Part shown: positions 21,905 through 35,530 of the stretch, piece by piece
How positions within the stretch are numbered: position 1 is the first letter of the stretch
Layout: each line of letters starts with the position of its first letter
Source of the DNA: Cymbidium sinense
Taxonomy: Eukaryota; Streptophyta; Magnoliopsida; Asparagales; Orchidaceae
Direction of reading: 5' to 3'
Assembly: GCA_021442155.1 (NCBI GenBank)
Contig: CM038215.1
Location: 208,562,982 to 208,626,981 of the forward strand
Length of the DNA: 64,000 bases
Notes under the pieces: generated by a model
The model's database searches: none
Told to the model about the DNA's origin: nothing
The model's input: the letters and a program-made list of their open reading frames with translations, nothing else
Translations under genes and position numbers: made by a program

Positions 21905-24900
21905 AAAATTAAATTTCAAATTAAAAATTTCTTTAAATTCTTTAAATTCCCTTTAATGGATTTAACCTAAATCATGACTAAACTCTTTCAAATTCTTGAA
22001 ATTTTCTCATGATCAATTTATATTCTCATTTATATTCACATATATAAATGAAATATAAATTCAAACAATCAAAACCAACTCCAAAAATCAAACTCAAATC
22101 CATTCAAAATCCAATCTAAGCCTTTCAAGTCAAAGTCTTGAACTTAGTCAAATCAATTCTAAATCAAGCCAAACCCTTAATTTTCTCTCATGGTTCAATC
22201 AATCCTATAATCATGAGCTCATATAGAAATCCAAACCTCAATCAAACAATCAAAACCTGAATCAAAAATCAAACCCAAGACCCCTTCATATTCTTCCTTT
22301 AAATATGAAATTTTCAAATGGATCAAAATCCATTTGACTTCAAACCACTTGTAAATGGATTCATATTTCAATAATAAGTCCATATACAAGATCAATTAAC
22401 TTCAAATCAAGCTTTGACCAAGCTATTTGACTCACTTAGGCTCACTTGACCAAAAGTCTTAAAGTACCCTTATGAGCCAACTTTTAATCCTAACCAAATT
22501 GGATTGAACCAAACTCATATATCCCTCTCATCATGATCAACAATCATTATGGGATGATCAATCAATCAAATTGGGTCAAACCAAGTCAAACCTAAGGGTT
22601 GACCAAGTTAACACTTAACCTAAAATGAAATCTTACATAGCCAAATTCCACCATATGCCAAATTGATTGAAACCATTGATCTAAGTTCACTCATGACCTA
22701 TGTTTGAACTTGACTAAGCCAACATTTGAGCCTAACCTAGCCTAATTGGCTACCCATTTTGACCTAAAGGGTCAAAATGTGTCAAAACTTGATCTAAGAT
22801 AAATTGATTGAAACTATTGATCTAAGTTCACTCATGACCTATGTTTGAACTTGACCAAACCAACATTTGAGCCTAACTTAGCCCAATTGGCCCACTTGAC
22901 CCAAGTCGACCCATTTTGACCTAAAGGGCCAAAATGTGTTAAAACTTGTTCTAAGCTAAATTGATTGAAACCAATGGGTCAAGTCCATTCCAAATCACTT
23001 GTGGAACTTGACTAAAGCCTCAATTGACTAACTAGACCTAACCTAGCCCAATTGACCTTAGACCCAACATGACCTAAAGGGGTCATGTTGAGCCAAAATT
23101 GAACTTAACCAAAATTGATTGGAAATAAAGATACCAATCCACTCCATATGACTAACATAACCTAAACCTACCCTTGACCTACCTCAAATAGATTAAATGG
23201 ATCAAATGTGTCAACTTGACCCATTTGACCTAAATGAAGTCATATGAGCCAAAACCAAATCTAATCCAAATTGAACCAAACCAAAGGCACCAAAACATTT
23301 CAAATGGTCATATGAACTTGACCTAACCCTTGGTTTGACCCAATTTGACATATTGGTCAACTTGACCCAAGTTGACCCATTTTGACCTAAATCGGTCAAC
23401 ATGAGCCAAACCCTATCAAATGGATTCCAAATCCAATAAAACTTGGTCAAACCTATTTTCTAAACATACCAAACATACCCAAATTCAAAAAATAGCAACC
23501 TTAGGCTATAGGACAAATTTTAGCCTAGCCCATGGGTATTTTGGTCATACCCTCTTCATAATCATTTGAGGCTCTCCTAAAAGCTCAAGGGAACTTAGTA
23601 ATGAGTGATGCACCCAACCTAATGGGTTTGGGTCAGCCCATTTGATCCATGGACCAAACCCGACCACATGGCTTGAAATTGAGTTTTCAAATTCCCTCCT
23701 CAGCTCAAATTCAGCACATGAGAAGTTGGCAATCCACTAAAGGGATTAAACTGACCATGTGCACACTAAAAACCATCAAAACAACCTCTCCAATCTGGTC
23801 AATTGGATCAAAATGTCAAGCTTATGCCATGAGATAGGTGTTAGTCCTTTGTGAAAGAAATGTTCATGGCATGAGAAATCAACCATTGGATAGGTTGGCA
23901 ATTGTGCTTAGATGGTGTGGGTTGATTTTTGTATGATTCTATGCTAGTTCAGGCTCAGATCTCCCCTTGGATCATGGACGATCTCCATTGATCCTTAGGG
24001 AAGAACTTGGCTCATCTTAGTCATCCGATCTTTGATCAGACGACTGAGAATATTAGCACGTACATCACCACCACTTTGTGAGGTGACAACTTAAGTTGTC
24101 CCCTCATGGTGCAACGTGTGTAAAGCGTGCTGGCTGCCGCCACCACGCGTCGCGTCATGAGCTAAAGATTAATCAAGGATTAGTTATATGTTTAATTAAT
24201 TCCTAATTAATCTTGAGAACATCAAAAATTCATAACTCTTCATAGAAAAATCATAAAAATAAAAGGAAAAATTTTATGAAAGATAATTTTATCTAGAATA
24301 TTTTAAAAATGGTTTCAAAGTATTTTGAATTACACTTTTCTCTGAATTTGGGTTTCTTTAGAAATCTTAATTAGCTAATTATTCTTTAATTAGTTCATCA
24401 ATTAATCTCAAACTTCTAGGGTTCATTTTAGGAGATGACCTCTACCTCCCCTAAATTTTTTGAGATTTATCGAGGGCTTAATTGGGGAAATTGCTATTTC
24501 ATTCTCTAATTACCCCTTTCATGTAATTAAGGGTAATTGAGGTGTGATTAGTGGATTTACCCTATGATTAAGTTTGACTAAGGTTAGATCCAATGAGTAG
24601 GGGTTTTATAGAATAATTTTGGGGCATTTTCCCTAAGCTATTCCCTAAACCCCTTTTCTCTCCTTAATCACCTCTTAATTAAGGGTTAACTCAATAATCA
24701 CCCCTTTAAATAATTTTCATAAATTCTAAAAAGTTCCAAAACTTAATTAATATACCTTGGGTAGATGCTTAGGTGTTTAATAGCCTAAGTCTAATTAAGG
24801 AAATTAAAACCCCTTTCATAAGTATGAAAGGGTGTTTTGAAATTACTTAAGCTAAACCCCTTAGCTTAATTAACTTTTAATTATGAGCCAAATTGCATTA

Positions 24901-26364
24901 AGCCTTTTCATTATTAGGTGCATTGCAAATTTAAATACCTTGTGGGTTTTATGTCATCTCATTGGCTCATAATTACTTAGTTAATTTTTCTAAGGTGGTG
25001 TAGGTAAGGGTTAATTAAGCCACTTAATTCATACCTTAACCTAATCAACACATAAAAATGGATCTAATTGTATAAAATTTAAACAAAAATGCAAAAAATA
25101 TGTGGGAATGGGTTAGGAACATCAAACTCATCTCACCTTTTCAAAATTAAATCAAACTTCAAACTAAACAAAAATCATTTTGAAATTCACTTTGATTTAT
25201 TCTAAATTTTCTTATTCTATAAGAATGTATTTAAGATTTAAGTAAAGTGAGTTTGTTTACATGATTTCATTGCTTTGGATCTTTCCCAACATGTTAAGTT
25301 GTATGACATATGATTCATGCATTCATAATTTCATGTTTCAAATTTTAAAATAAAAATTGTTTACTTTATGTCAAATGTGCATGTGTTGGCTAAAGTAAAA
25401 TATGAGTGGCTATTATCACTACTAAATCCAAATTATTTTAAAAACTTATAAATGAAATATCAAATCTGAAATATGCTACTTATACTTGGGTTATAAGCTT
25501 GCATATGATGGATTATAAAAGCATGCTTAGCATAGGTTCTCCTTCTTCCTCATGTTAGCATAGTTTTGAATAGGAGTTAGTAAAATGTAGGGTTCATTTG
25601 AAAAGAACCCAACACTTACTTAATCTCATACCCTATTCATCCCTATGCTATCACTTAAGAAAGTTTACCTATACTTGCATGCATAAATTGCATAAACAAA
25701 ATTGAATCCATCAAACAACTTTTGCATATTCTTTTTACATTTCATTTCTTTTATATACATATTTATACATAAGGAAAGTGGTATATTAGTCTGGACAACA
25801 CTGAGGTTGTGAGGCTTTAAGTAGCCCTATGTAGGTCTTGTACCTTACACCTCTGGTTAACAATGGTGATGTACTCACTTATGCCTTTCCTACTTTCATG
25901 TATATATGTGAATATTTAGATAAGGAAAACCTTTTCTACTTAAGAAAAATTTTACATTTTAAACTTCTAAATTTTCTTAAATAGATTACTTAGCATGCAT
26001 CATAAAGTGTGTTAACTACTCTCATTTGTGTGCATATATATATGCTTAGGGTCCATCTATATGCATGTTATATATGTTGGGAAAGAAATGAAGTAATGTG
26101 TGTTATGTGAATTTTGATTCATTTTATTTAATCTTAAAAATGCCTTTCTTTTTTAATAGGTTTGTTTAGAGTTTATCTAAACTTAGGATTGATTAAAAGA
26201 TGTAATCAAAATATTCACCTAAATGAAATTAAATTGTGAACTTACCTTAGAAATTACTTAAGGATTAGGGAAGGAAAGAGAAGTTCTCTTCTTTCTCCCT
26301 CTTTTCATAACTTAGTGATTAATTGTAGGTTTCACTTAAACCAAATTAAAAAATGAAATAAAAC
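21905..26364. other. Inverted 4.5-kb segment within solo LTR D
   Basis: Relative to LTRs A, B and C, this segment reads backwards. For example the phrase TTAACCAGAGGTGTAAGG at about 11873 in A appears as its complement near 25850 in D, and the GATTGTTGATCATGATGAG phrase near 15500 in A appears as its complement near 22530. Left breakpoint joins sequence equivalent to A 11325 with A 16075; right breakpoint joins A 11365 with A 16545. About 470 bp and 40 bp of LTR sequence are missing at the two breakpoints. A short repeat of AAGTATGAAGAA sits at the left breakpoint (21847 and 21890). Confidence 0.85.
22400..23450. repeat. GGTCAA/TTGACC tandem repeats in LTR D (inverted)
   Basis: Counterpart of 14770-15660, on the opposite strand because of the inversion. 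Dense in TTGACC, for example at about 23215, 23360 and 23375. One approximately 160-bp unit appears duplicated (around 22670-22760 and 22790-22880), with near-identical CATTGATCTAAGTTCACTCA phrases. Confidence 0.75.
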
Positions 26365-26801
26365 TTAGTGATTTGAATAGGTTTTGATCATAATTTTGGC
26401 TAAGTCCTTAAGGAAGGCTTAAGGACTTATAAAATTTGAACTTAGGAATTTTTGATGAATTTTGATCATGGGTTTCAATCATATCTTTTAATCATGGAGT
26501 TCAATCATGGAATTCAATCATTGAGTTGAATTGAGTTTGGAGAAAATTAATTAGAATTTATTTAGAGTTTGACTTGAAAGAAGGAAAGTGAGAAATGGTT
26601 TAGGCTAAGGGTAGGAGGTTTTCCTAATACCCCTAAGGCATAACCTTTTCCTATGGCTAACTCTTCTAAGTCTTCTAGGGCTAGGGGAGTGTCCACCTAA
26701 TCACTAGATGTGTTTTAAGACTAAGGAACTCTTAAAGTCTAAGAGGAATCCTATGCCTAAGATAGAGGTGTTGAGAGCTCATTCTAAAAATGAGGTCAAC
26801 A

Positions 26802-26806
26802 CTATT
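26802..26806. repeat. Target site duplication, right of solo LTR D
   Basis: CTATT, identical to 19596-19600. LTR B sequence resumes right after it. Confidence 0.9.
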
Positions 26807-29800
26807 ATTTAATTAAGAATAAAAATTAGAGTCCTAAACTCACTCTCTAAGAGACTAGATTATGATTGGCATGAAATCATGACAAAGACTAAATGCAAAA
26901 TTTATAATTTTTTATATCATTTTGACACATTCATTTGGATAAAGGCTTGGGACAATTATGCTTATATGCATGATTAAATAAGTTTATGGGCTAAATCAGT
27001 GGGAGAAGGTGTTCTCCACTACAAGGGACGCCCTTAAAGGTCAAGCATTCCCCTATTGTGTAAGAATGGAAACCCTCCTTATTAAAGAGCAAAACAAGAT
27101 GTTATACATGATGTTATAACATTCAACATTCAACTAAGGGGTTGCTAAATCTTTTAATTATCTTTTATAACTTAGGCTTTAAGGTGATGTTATGAGTTAT
27201 TTTTAAAACTTAGTTATGAGTTGTTTAATGGGGGTAAAAAAATTAATTTTAACCTAATGAGCCTACCGCATCTAGGCTACACATTCAATCATCAAACTTT
27301 AAGAATGAAAAGCATGACATTTCTATTGCACAAGCTAAACATGATAATCAAACATTTATAACTTTTCATAAAAGAATAAATGGACGGTGCAGCCAGGTAT
27401 CGTCGTACACCAGAGAAAAGAAACAAGTTGGGTAGCCGAGCTCTACTCTTATATAACCCGGACTATAAGGGAATATTACAATTACAATAAAATAAATACT
27501 ATGAGGGTCTTCAATCTTCATTTTTCTTTCCTCCTTTTGATTTGGTTTTGCTCCAAACTTCACAGAGCCTCCCAGGTCTTACTTTCTAGCCACTGCTCAT
27601 CCTAAATCTTATAGCACTAATCCTAATTTTATTTGCAAAAATTATATATATTTATGAAAAATAAAATTTAACTACACCTGCAAAATAGATGTTAGCTAAA
27701 CAAACATACAAACTAATCAATTGTATTCCATGAATTTGGACTTAGCACCTTGCACATGGGTAACTAAGCCCACCTATCCTAATGTGGATTATGTTAAGGG
27801 GCATATGCAACCTATAAGTATAAGCATTTATATTATTTATTACTTCAGCAGCATCTTTAGCACAACCCCATGCATAAAACAATATTAGGCTAATAGCCAC
27901 CTAGCATCCAATCTACGCATACTTAATCCTAACATCCAGTCTAAAACATTACATCACAAAATAAAACATAACACCATAATATACACCATCCTAACTTAGA
28001 GCTAGAAGTGGTGACTTAGTATTCTAATCTGTGTGCTAAGGTTTTGTGTGGTATGTCTTAACTTGGATTTTAGTATATGATTGTCTAAAGGTTTTGAATT
28101 TTTAAATTACACATGAGGGGAGGATTCACTTCAGATGGTTAAAAGAATTAGTGAATTTTAATTTATATTTTTTATTTCACTTGATATTTTCTTAGCATGT
28201 TGTTATAAAGAGAGGAAATAGGTTTGACCCTCTTCATCCTTATCCTATATGACTTTCTAAAGGCATTTTGTTATGACATTGGTTTCTTTTAGTGAAGAAT
28301 TTATTAAACATTTTATTAATCTTAAATTTGGGTTAACATGAAAGGCATCTTAAGATTAATGAGATTGAATCACTATCATATGGGAACATTTCATCATTTC
28401 TTTTCATCATTAGTAACATACATATGTTTTCATTTTTATCATTTATGATATTTAATTTAGCATACCTATACATACAATGTACATGTGTGTATTTTTGGCA
28501 CATTTGAATGATTGTTAATGCAAACATTTGAATGATTGTTAATGTATGCATAAAATAAAGATTTCAACCCTTAGTTAAACATATATATACATGTATTAAA
28601 GATTAATCAAGTTCGTGCATTGTTAAACTAGAGAAGTGAGGTAATCTAAGACCTCATTGGGGCTACTTAAAGCTTCGTATTCTCAGGATGTCGAAACTAT
28701 ATACTTGCTAACTTCAACACACATGAACATATACATAAACATAAGAATTAAAATCATGCAAAAGATTATATATTAGTAAATGATTTACTCATGTAAACTA
28801 AAGCTCTATCCAAATTCAAACACATGTACACATACGAATGAAATTAAGTAAGTACATGCCTTTGTTAAAATAGGGAGGTGAGGTAATCTAAAACCTCCTT
28901 GGGGCTACTTAAAGCCTCGTATTCTCAGGATATCCATATTATATGCTTACTAATATTTAAACACATGTAAACATACACATGAATCTTGAAAATAGAATAA
29001 CCCTTTAACATGTTTAAACTATAAGTGAATATAAGTCACATAGAATATTCATAACCAAAATCACTTTAAATCTTCATCATTGGCTTATAATTTTTAAAAT
29101 AATTTGAGATTTATTAGTGATAATAGTTACACCATATAGTAAGATTAATTCAACACATGCAACTTATACATATATAACCATATTAACTTGATTCTTTTAT
29201 TTGAAAACATGAATACATGACACAAATGGCATACAAATTTGTAATGATTGAAAAGGAATGACTAAACATTGACATGTAATACAATCAATCACATTAATTT
29301 ATAAGGAAAATCAAGTCAAATAAAACTCTTTAAGATTAACCAAAGTTTTTTACAAAATCTTGATTTTGATATTTAAGTTATTAAAGCCTAAAGAGGAGAA
29401 AGACATTTGATGCTTACCCTAGCTTCGGAACCTAAATCTAAGATACTATAGCACAAGCTAAAAGTACATTTAAGTCTAATCAGAAAATGGGACATAGTGG
29501 TTTACCTCCACAAGAGAGGATAAACTCATCCAGACTCTTCTAGACTTACAACCGCCTAAAGTGGCCGCCAGCTAACACCTTTTAAGCTTCAAAATCATGT
29601 AGGGAAGTCTTATGTAAATTCAAGATAACTAAGGGTTTATGTAATTGGGAAGAAAACTAGAGTTTTAGACTCACTCCCTAAGAGACTAGATCATGATTGG
29701 CATGAAATCATGACTTAAACTAATGCAAAATTTATAATTTTTATATCATTTTGACACATTCATTTGGACTAAGGCTTGGAAAAATTATGCCTATATGCAT

Positions 29801-31302
29801 GATGAAATAAGATTATGAGCTTAATTAGTGGGAGGAGGTATTCTCCACCACAAGAGATGCCCTCAAAGGTCAAGCATTCCCCTATCGTGCAAGAATGGAG
29901 ACCCTCCCTATTCAAGAGCGAAACAAGATGTTATGTATGATTTTATAACATTCAACATTCAACTAAGGGGTTGTTAAATCTTTTAATTATCTTGGTTATA
30001 GCCTAGGCTTTAAAGTGTGGTTATGAGTTGTTTAATAGGGGTAGAAAAATTAATTTTATCCTAAAGAGCTTACCGCATCAAGGCCACACATTTAATCATC
30101 AAAGTTTAAGAAACCTATGAAATGCATGCCATTTTTATTGCACAATATAAACTAACAATTAAACATTTATATATTTCATAAAAGAATAAGAGGGTGGTGT
30201 GGCCAGGTATAGCCATAAACCCCAGAAAAGAGAAGAAGTTGGGCAGCCGAGCTCTACCCCTATACAACCCGGATTGTAAAAGAATATTACAATTACAATG
30301 AGATAAATTCTGTGCGGGTCTTCCTTCTTCATCTTTCTTTCTTTCTTTATTTTAATTTGGTTTTGCTCTAGGCTTCATAGGGCTTCCCAGGTCTTTGCCT
30401 TCTAGCCACTTCTTATCCTAAATTCTATAGCACTAGTCCTAATATTATTGTAAATTATATATTTATGGAAAATAAAATCTAACGACACCTACAGAATAGA
30501 TGTTATCCAAACAAGCATTCAAACCAAGCAATTATATTTCATATATTTAGACTTAGCACCCTGCACATCGGTAACTAAGCCCACCAATCCTAATGCAGAT
30601 TATGAGAAAGGGCATAAGCAACATGTAAGTAAAATCATTTACATTATTTATTATTTCAGCTACCCCTTTAGCACAATCTCCTACAGAAAATAAAATTTGG
30701 CTAGCAACAGCCTAACATCTAGTCTACGCATAAATAATCTTAACATTCAGTATAAAATATTACATCATAAAACAAAACATAACATCACAAATTGGTGACT
30801 TAGTATTCTAATGTGTTTGTTAAGATTTGGTGTGGAATGTCTTAGCTAGGCTTTAGAACTATTATTATCTAAAAGTTTTGGAATGTTCAAGTTAACTTTA
30901 AAGGAGGATTCACCTCAAATTGTTAAAAGGATTAGTGGATTTTAATTTATTTTTTCTTTTGTTTCACTTGATATTTATTTAGCATCTAATTATTATAAAT
31001 AGAGGAAAGAGATTTGACCCTCTTCATCCCTACACTAAATTTTTTTTTCTAAAAATATGTTATTATGGCTTTTGTTTCTTTTAGTAAATGATTTATTAAA
31101 CATTTTATTAGTTCTAGGTTTAGGTTAATCTTAAAGAATCCTATTCAAACATGAAAGGCATCTTAAGATTAATAAGATTGAATCACTATCACATGGATAC
31201 TATTACATTATTCTTTTTAATCATCAATAACATGCATATGTTTTCATTTTTATCATTTATGATATTTAATTTAGCATATATATACATATAGTTATATGTA
31301 TG

Positions 31303-31308
<6 letters not shown>

Positions 31309-31370
<62 letters not shown>
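31309..31370. repeat. (TA)n microsatellite in LTR C
   Basis: About 60 bp of uninterrupted TA. The matching place in LTR B (about 28470) has only a short TACATGTGTG stretch, so the expansion is specific to this copy. Confidence 0.95.
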
Positions 31371-31376
<6 letters not shown>

Positions 31377-34300
31377 CTTGAATGATTGTTAATGCATGTA
31401 TTTTGGTAGAGAAGAAAGACTTCAATCCTTAGTTAATCATATATATACATCTATTAAAGATTAAGTGAGTACGTGCCATTGTTAAACTAAGGAAGTGAGG
31501 TAATCTAAGACCTTCTTGGGGCTACTTAAAGCTTTGTATTCCCGGGATATTCAGACTATATACTTGCTAACCTCAGTACATGGTAAAATAAGAATGAAAA
31601 TCATGCAAAAGATTATATATTAGCAAATGATTTACTCATGTAAAATAAAGCTCTATCCAAATTCTAGCACATGTACACAAATGAATGAAATTAAGTAAGT
31701 ATGTGGTGTTATTAAACTAGGAAACTGAGATAATCTAAGACCTCATTAGAACTACTTAAAGTCTCGTATTCTTGGGATGTCAAGACTAAAATACCTATTA
31801 ACATTCAAACACATATAAACATACACATGAATCATGAAAATAGAACCATACTTTAACATGTTTAAACTATAAGTGAATATAAATCACATATAATATTCAT
31901 AACTAACATCACTTTAAATTTTCATCTCATAACCAACATTACTTTAAATTTTCATAATTGGCTTATAATTTTGAAAGAAATTTGAGATTTATTAGTGATA
32001 ATAGCTCTGCCATATAATAAGATTAGTTCAACACATGCAACTTATACATATATAACTATATTCACTTGATTCTTTTATTTGAAAATATGAATACATGATA
32101 CAAATGGCATACAAATTTATAATGATTAAAAAGGAATAACTAAATATTTCCAAATGATACATTCAATCACATTAATTCCTAAGGGCAATCAAGTCAAATA
32201 AATGTTCTTTAAGATTAACCAAAGTTATTATGAAGTTTAATTTTTGTGTTTGATTTATCAAAACCTAAAGAGGAGAAAGACATTGGATGTTTTGCCCCAT
32301 TTCATATTGGTGACTTAATGTGTTTAAGAATGAATCATTAAAAAATTTTTATGGATTGATTAAGTTCAAATCATTAAGCAATTAATTTATTTTTTCTTTC
32401 CTAGGCTTCTTTAATTTAATTAGCCATTTAACCATGAGCCTCTAATGATACGCCAATGAGGAATTAAAATTTGCAATGCACCTAGAGGGAAGTAATGTAG
32501 ATTAGGCTCATGCTTAAGAGCTAATTAGATTAAAGAAGGAAACTATGTTAAGTACTCTTATGATTTTCCCACAGCCATGGGTTAACTATAAGTTCTTTAG
32601 AGATCTTTATATTATTAAATACATAAAAAGACAATTAATAAATTACTTAGATTATTTTAACCCAATCATTAATTTAATTTGATTTCATCATTAATTTACT
32701 TAATTAATCTTTAATTAACATATGCATTAATTAACCTTCCAATGGAAATGTACGTAGAAAAATAACTATGCAAGAAGCCCTAATTATTTGTCCTCATAAT
32801 TTCCACTGTTAGTCAGTGATTAATCATCATTAACCATTAAATTTTTACTATTTATCTTTTTTAATAAATATTAAATTGATTAAGGAGGGTGATTAGAATT
32901 AGAATTTCAAATTCTTTGAATTACATGGCCAATAAATTTCAAGAAAATTATGGGAGTTAAAGGACATCCCATGGAATTAACCCACCAAATTTGGGATCAA
33001 TTGGCCAAGTAATTAAGCCTTAATTAGAATAATTAGGCTAAACTTCAAACCTTAATTAAGCATTATTCATTAACCAAATATTAGAGATTTTATTGTTAAT
33101 AAATTATCCTCAATTTAACCTTTCTAAAATTGGTTTATTTATATTTTTTTGGATTTTTCTACAATTAGTTATAAATTTTCAAAATTCTGGCCATTTAAAT
33201 GCATTTTTTAACACTTAATTAACCTCCTGAACAGTCAATGCCATGCGGAAGTTGATGTGCAGTGCTTTCCACGTGGTGCGATGGGATAGGTTATTTAAAA
33301 TGCCCGACATGGCAGTTAAGTCAGCGACAACGGATGTGGTTTCATCCCCATCGTCCCATCTTGGATCGGACGACAGAGATTAATCTCATGGTTTTGAATG
33401 GATTAAATTGAATAATCTAGCAGATTAAATCACAGTCGTCCATTCTAATCACACAAAAGGATGGCCGATGATCCGTCATCCCCCGAGCACCGGAAGATGG
33501 ACATCGTCTGCCTTCTACTACTTGATCCGAGCTCACCAAAGCTCATGAGATGTCGGGATCGACTCCAAAATATGCATGGAGAAGATATAAGAAGATCCTA
33601 TGGTGAAAAATGCATTAAATCATGATTTGTTTCACAAAAGCCAACACTTAGGGGAAAATCTCTGATTTGTCAAATTTTTATCTCACTAGAGCTAAAGACT
33701 GGCTATCCATTGATTGATGTAGCTTCATTTTGAAGAGACGAAACCCTGTTTAAGAAATCATGAGCTGCCTCCCCATTGATTTCTCTATAGACCAAGTGTC
33801 GCCATTAAGCTCATTAGATTTGGTCTTGGAGTGCCTTTCGACGATCAAATCGATCAAGGATCAATTTATTTTGACTCACCGGAGTGAGGGGAAGGTGTGG
33901 AAAGAGTTAATTTAGATATGGTGAGGTTGGATGAATGAGGCTCTCTATTTTGCTTGGTGGTTGGTCTCATTGGTGATGGGGTGCACTACAGATTCGGGGA
34001 AAGGCCTAGAACTGTTCGGAATGTTGTAAAGAAGCTCTTTGTGTAGTTTTAATGGATGGGGAGGAGTATACACTCATCCCCAAGTGCACCAAGGGCTAAA
34101 ATTGGCTCAGCCTTTGGCAGTCATCCGGCTAGAGTAGGTGCTAGTGGACTACTGAGATGGAGGTGCTTGAGAGACTGAGGTAGTGGCATAGGCTAGCATG
34201 GGTTGTACCTCCTCCTCCAAGTTAACCAATGGTGTGTCATGGGTGAGCTCACCCTCTCATGGCCAAAGGCTAAACCCAACAGCCTTGGGTCAGTGGTTCT

Positions 34301-34429
34301 TGTGTCCAATAAGTGCTAAAGGTGGCTACCAAGGCTCAAGGAGTGAACCCATCCAAATAGAGATTTTATCCTATTTGGGGGACTTGGTTCAAGGATTTTG
34401 ACCCAAACTGAGTTCACCATGGGTTGGGC

Positions 34430-35530
34430 CCACTTGGGTAGACCCATGGTGACCCAAGGATGAGTCATGCCAAGTTTGGTCGGGTTTGGACTTGGTTTTC
34501 TATGATTTGGCTCAATTTGATCCATATGGGTCAAATGGGGTTCAATTAGATTAGACTGACTAATTGATCAAATTGGGTCAAACTAAGGGTTTGGGTATAT
34601 TCAAATGAGATTTGGAATGTATTAGTTTGATTCAATTTGAAGCATATTTGGATTTAGTTCATTTGGATTCATTTGGGTCAAATGGGTTAAGTTGACCAAT
34701 TTGGTCAAATTGGCCAAATTGGCTAAGGTGGAGGGTTGGTTTAGGTTCAATTGATCATTTGAGAATGATTGTAGGTGTTGGTTTGGATTGATTTGGATTT
34801 GGTAAGGATTTGGTTCAATTAGACCCTTTAGGTCAATTCAGGCTAAAGGGGCCAATTAAGTTGACTTGCTCAAATTGGCTTCAATTGAAGGTTGGATCAT
34901 GTTCAATAATCAATTTATGATTGGTTAGAATCATTACTTACAACAATCAATTTGGCTTAAGATTTGATTTGACTCAATTTAGCTTTTTAGGTCAAATTAG
35001 GTCAACTGGGTCAAGAGGCCAAATTGGCTTGGTTAGGTTCAATTGGTGGTTGAGTCATGTTCAATATTCAAGGTGGATGAGAGTCATTAATTGCAATTAA
35101 TTTGGCTTAGAATATGATTTGGTCCAATTTGGCCCTTTACATCAAATTGGGTTAACTTGGGTCAAATGATCAAATTAATTTGGTTAGCCTCAATTGGTTG
35201 CAATTGGGTGATCAAAGATGATCAAGAATCATTATGAAAGAGATTGGGTGAGTTGACTCAATATAATTTGGGTTGAATTGAAGTTTGAGTCAATTTGGTC
35301 ATTTAGGCTACTTTGGGTCAAGTGGACCAATTAGGTTGATTGAGTTGGATTGTATTGAATTTGGTGTTGAGAATAATTCAATGACAAATTTAAAGTTGAT
35401 TGGTGGTCTTAATTGCAATTGATTTGTGTTTGATTAGATTTTGGCACATTTGGACCTTTTGCATCAAATGGGATAACTAGGTTGATTGGGTTTATTTGGT
35501 TCATTTGGTTTAATTGGTTTAATTAAAAGT
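34430..35530. repeat. GGTCAA-type tandem repeats in LTR C
   Basis: Degenerate repeats of about 150 bp with GGGTCAA, TTGACC and CAATTTGG phrases, the counterpart of the array in LTR A. An antisense open stretch at 34534-34316 falls in it and is a by-product of the repeat. Confidence 0.7.

Larger units (their letters stand above)
19601..26801 (-). mobile_element. Solo LTR D (7.2 kb) with internal inversion
   Basis: A complete LTR of the same family, alone, with TG at one end and CA at the other and perfect 5-bp duplications CTATT on both sides. The internal part of an element is absent, so it probably formed by recombination between the two LTRs of an inserted copy. It lies inside LTR B; the undisturbed insertion site is visible in the paralogous LTR C near 29632-29642, where the sequence runs straight through. 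19601-21900 and 26365-26801 match LTR A in the same orientation, but the middle is inverted. It is about 550 bp shorter than LTR A, accounted for by losses at the inversion breakpoints. Confidence 0.85.

Noticed and set aside
31189..31425. 78-codon frame with Tyr-Ile repeats
   Set aside because: Translation of the (TA)n microsatellite.
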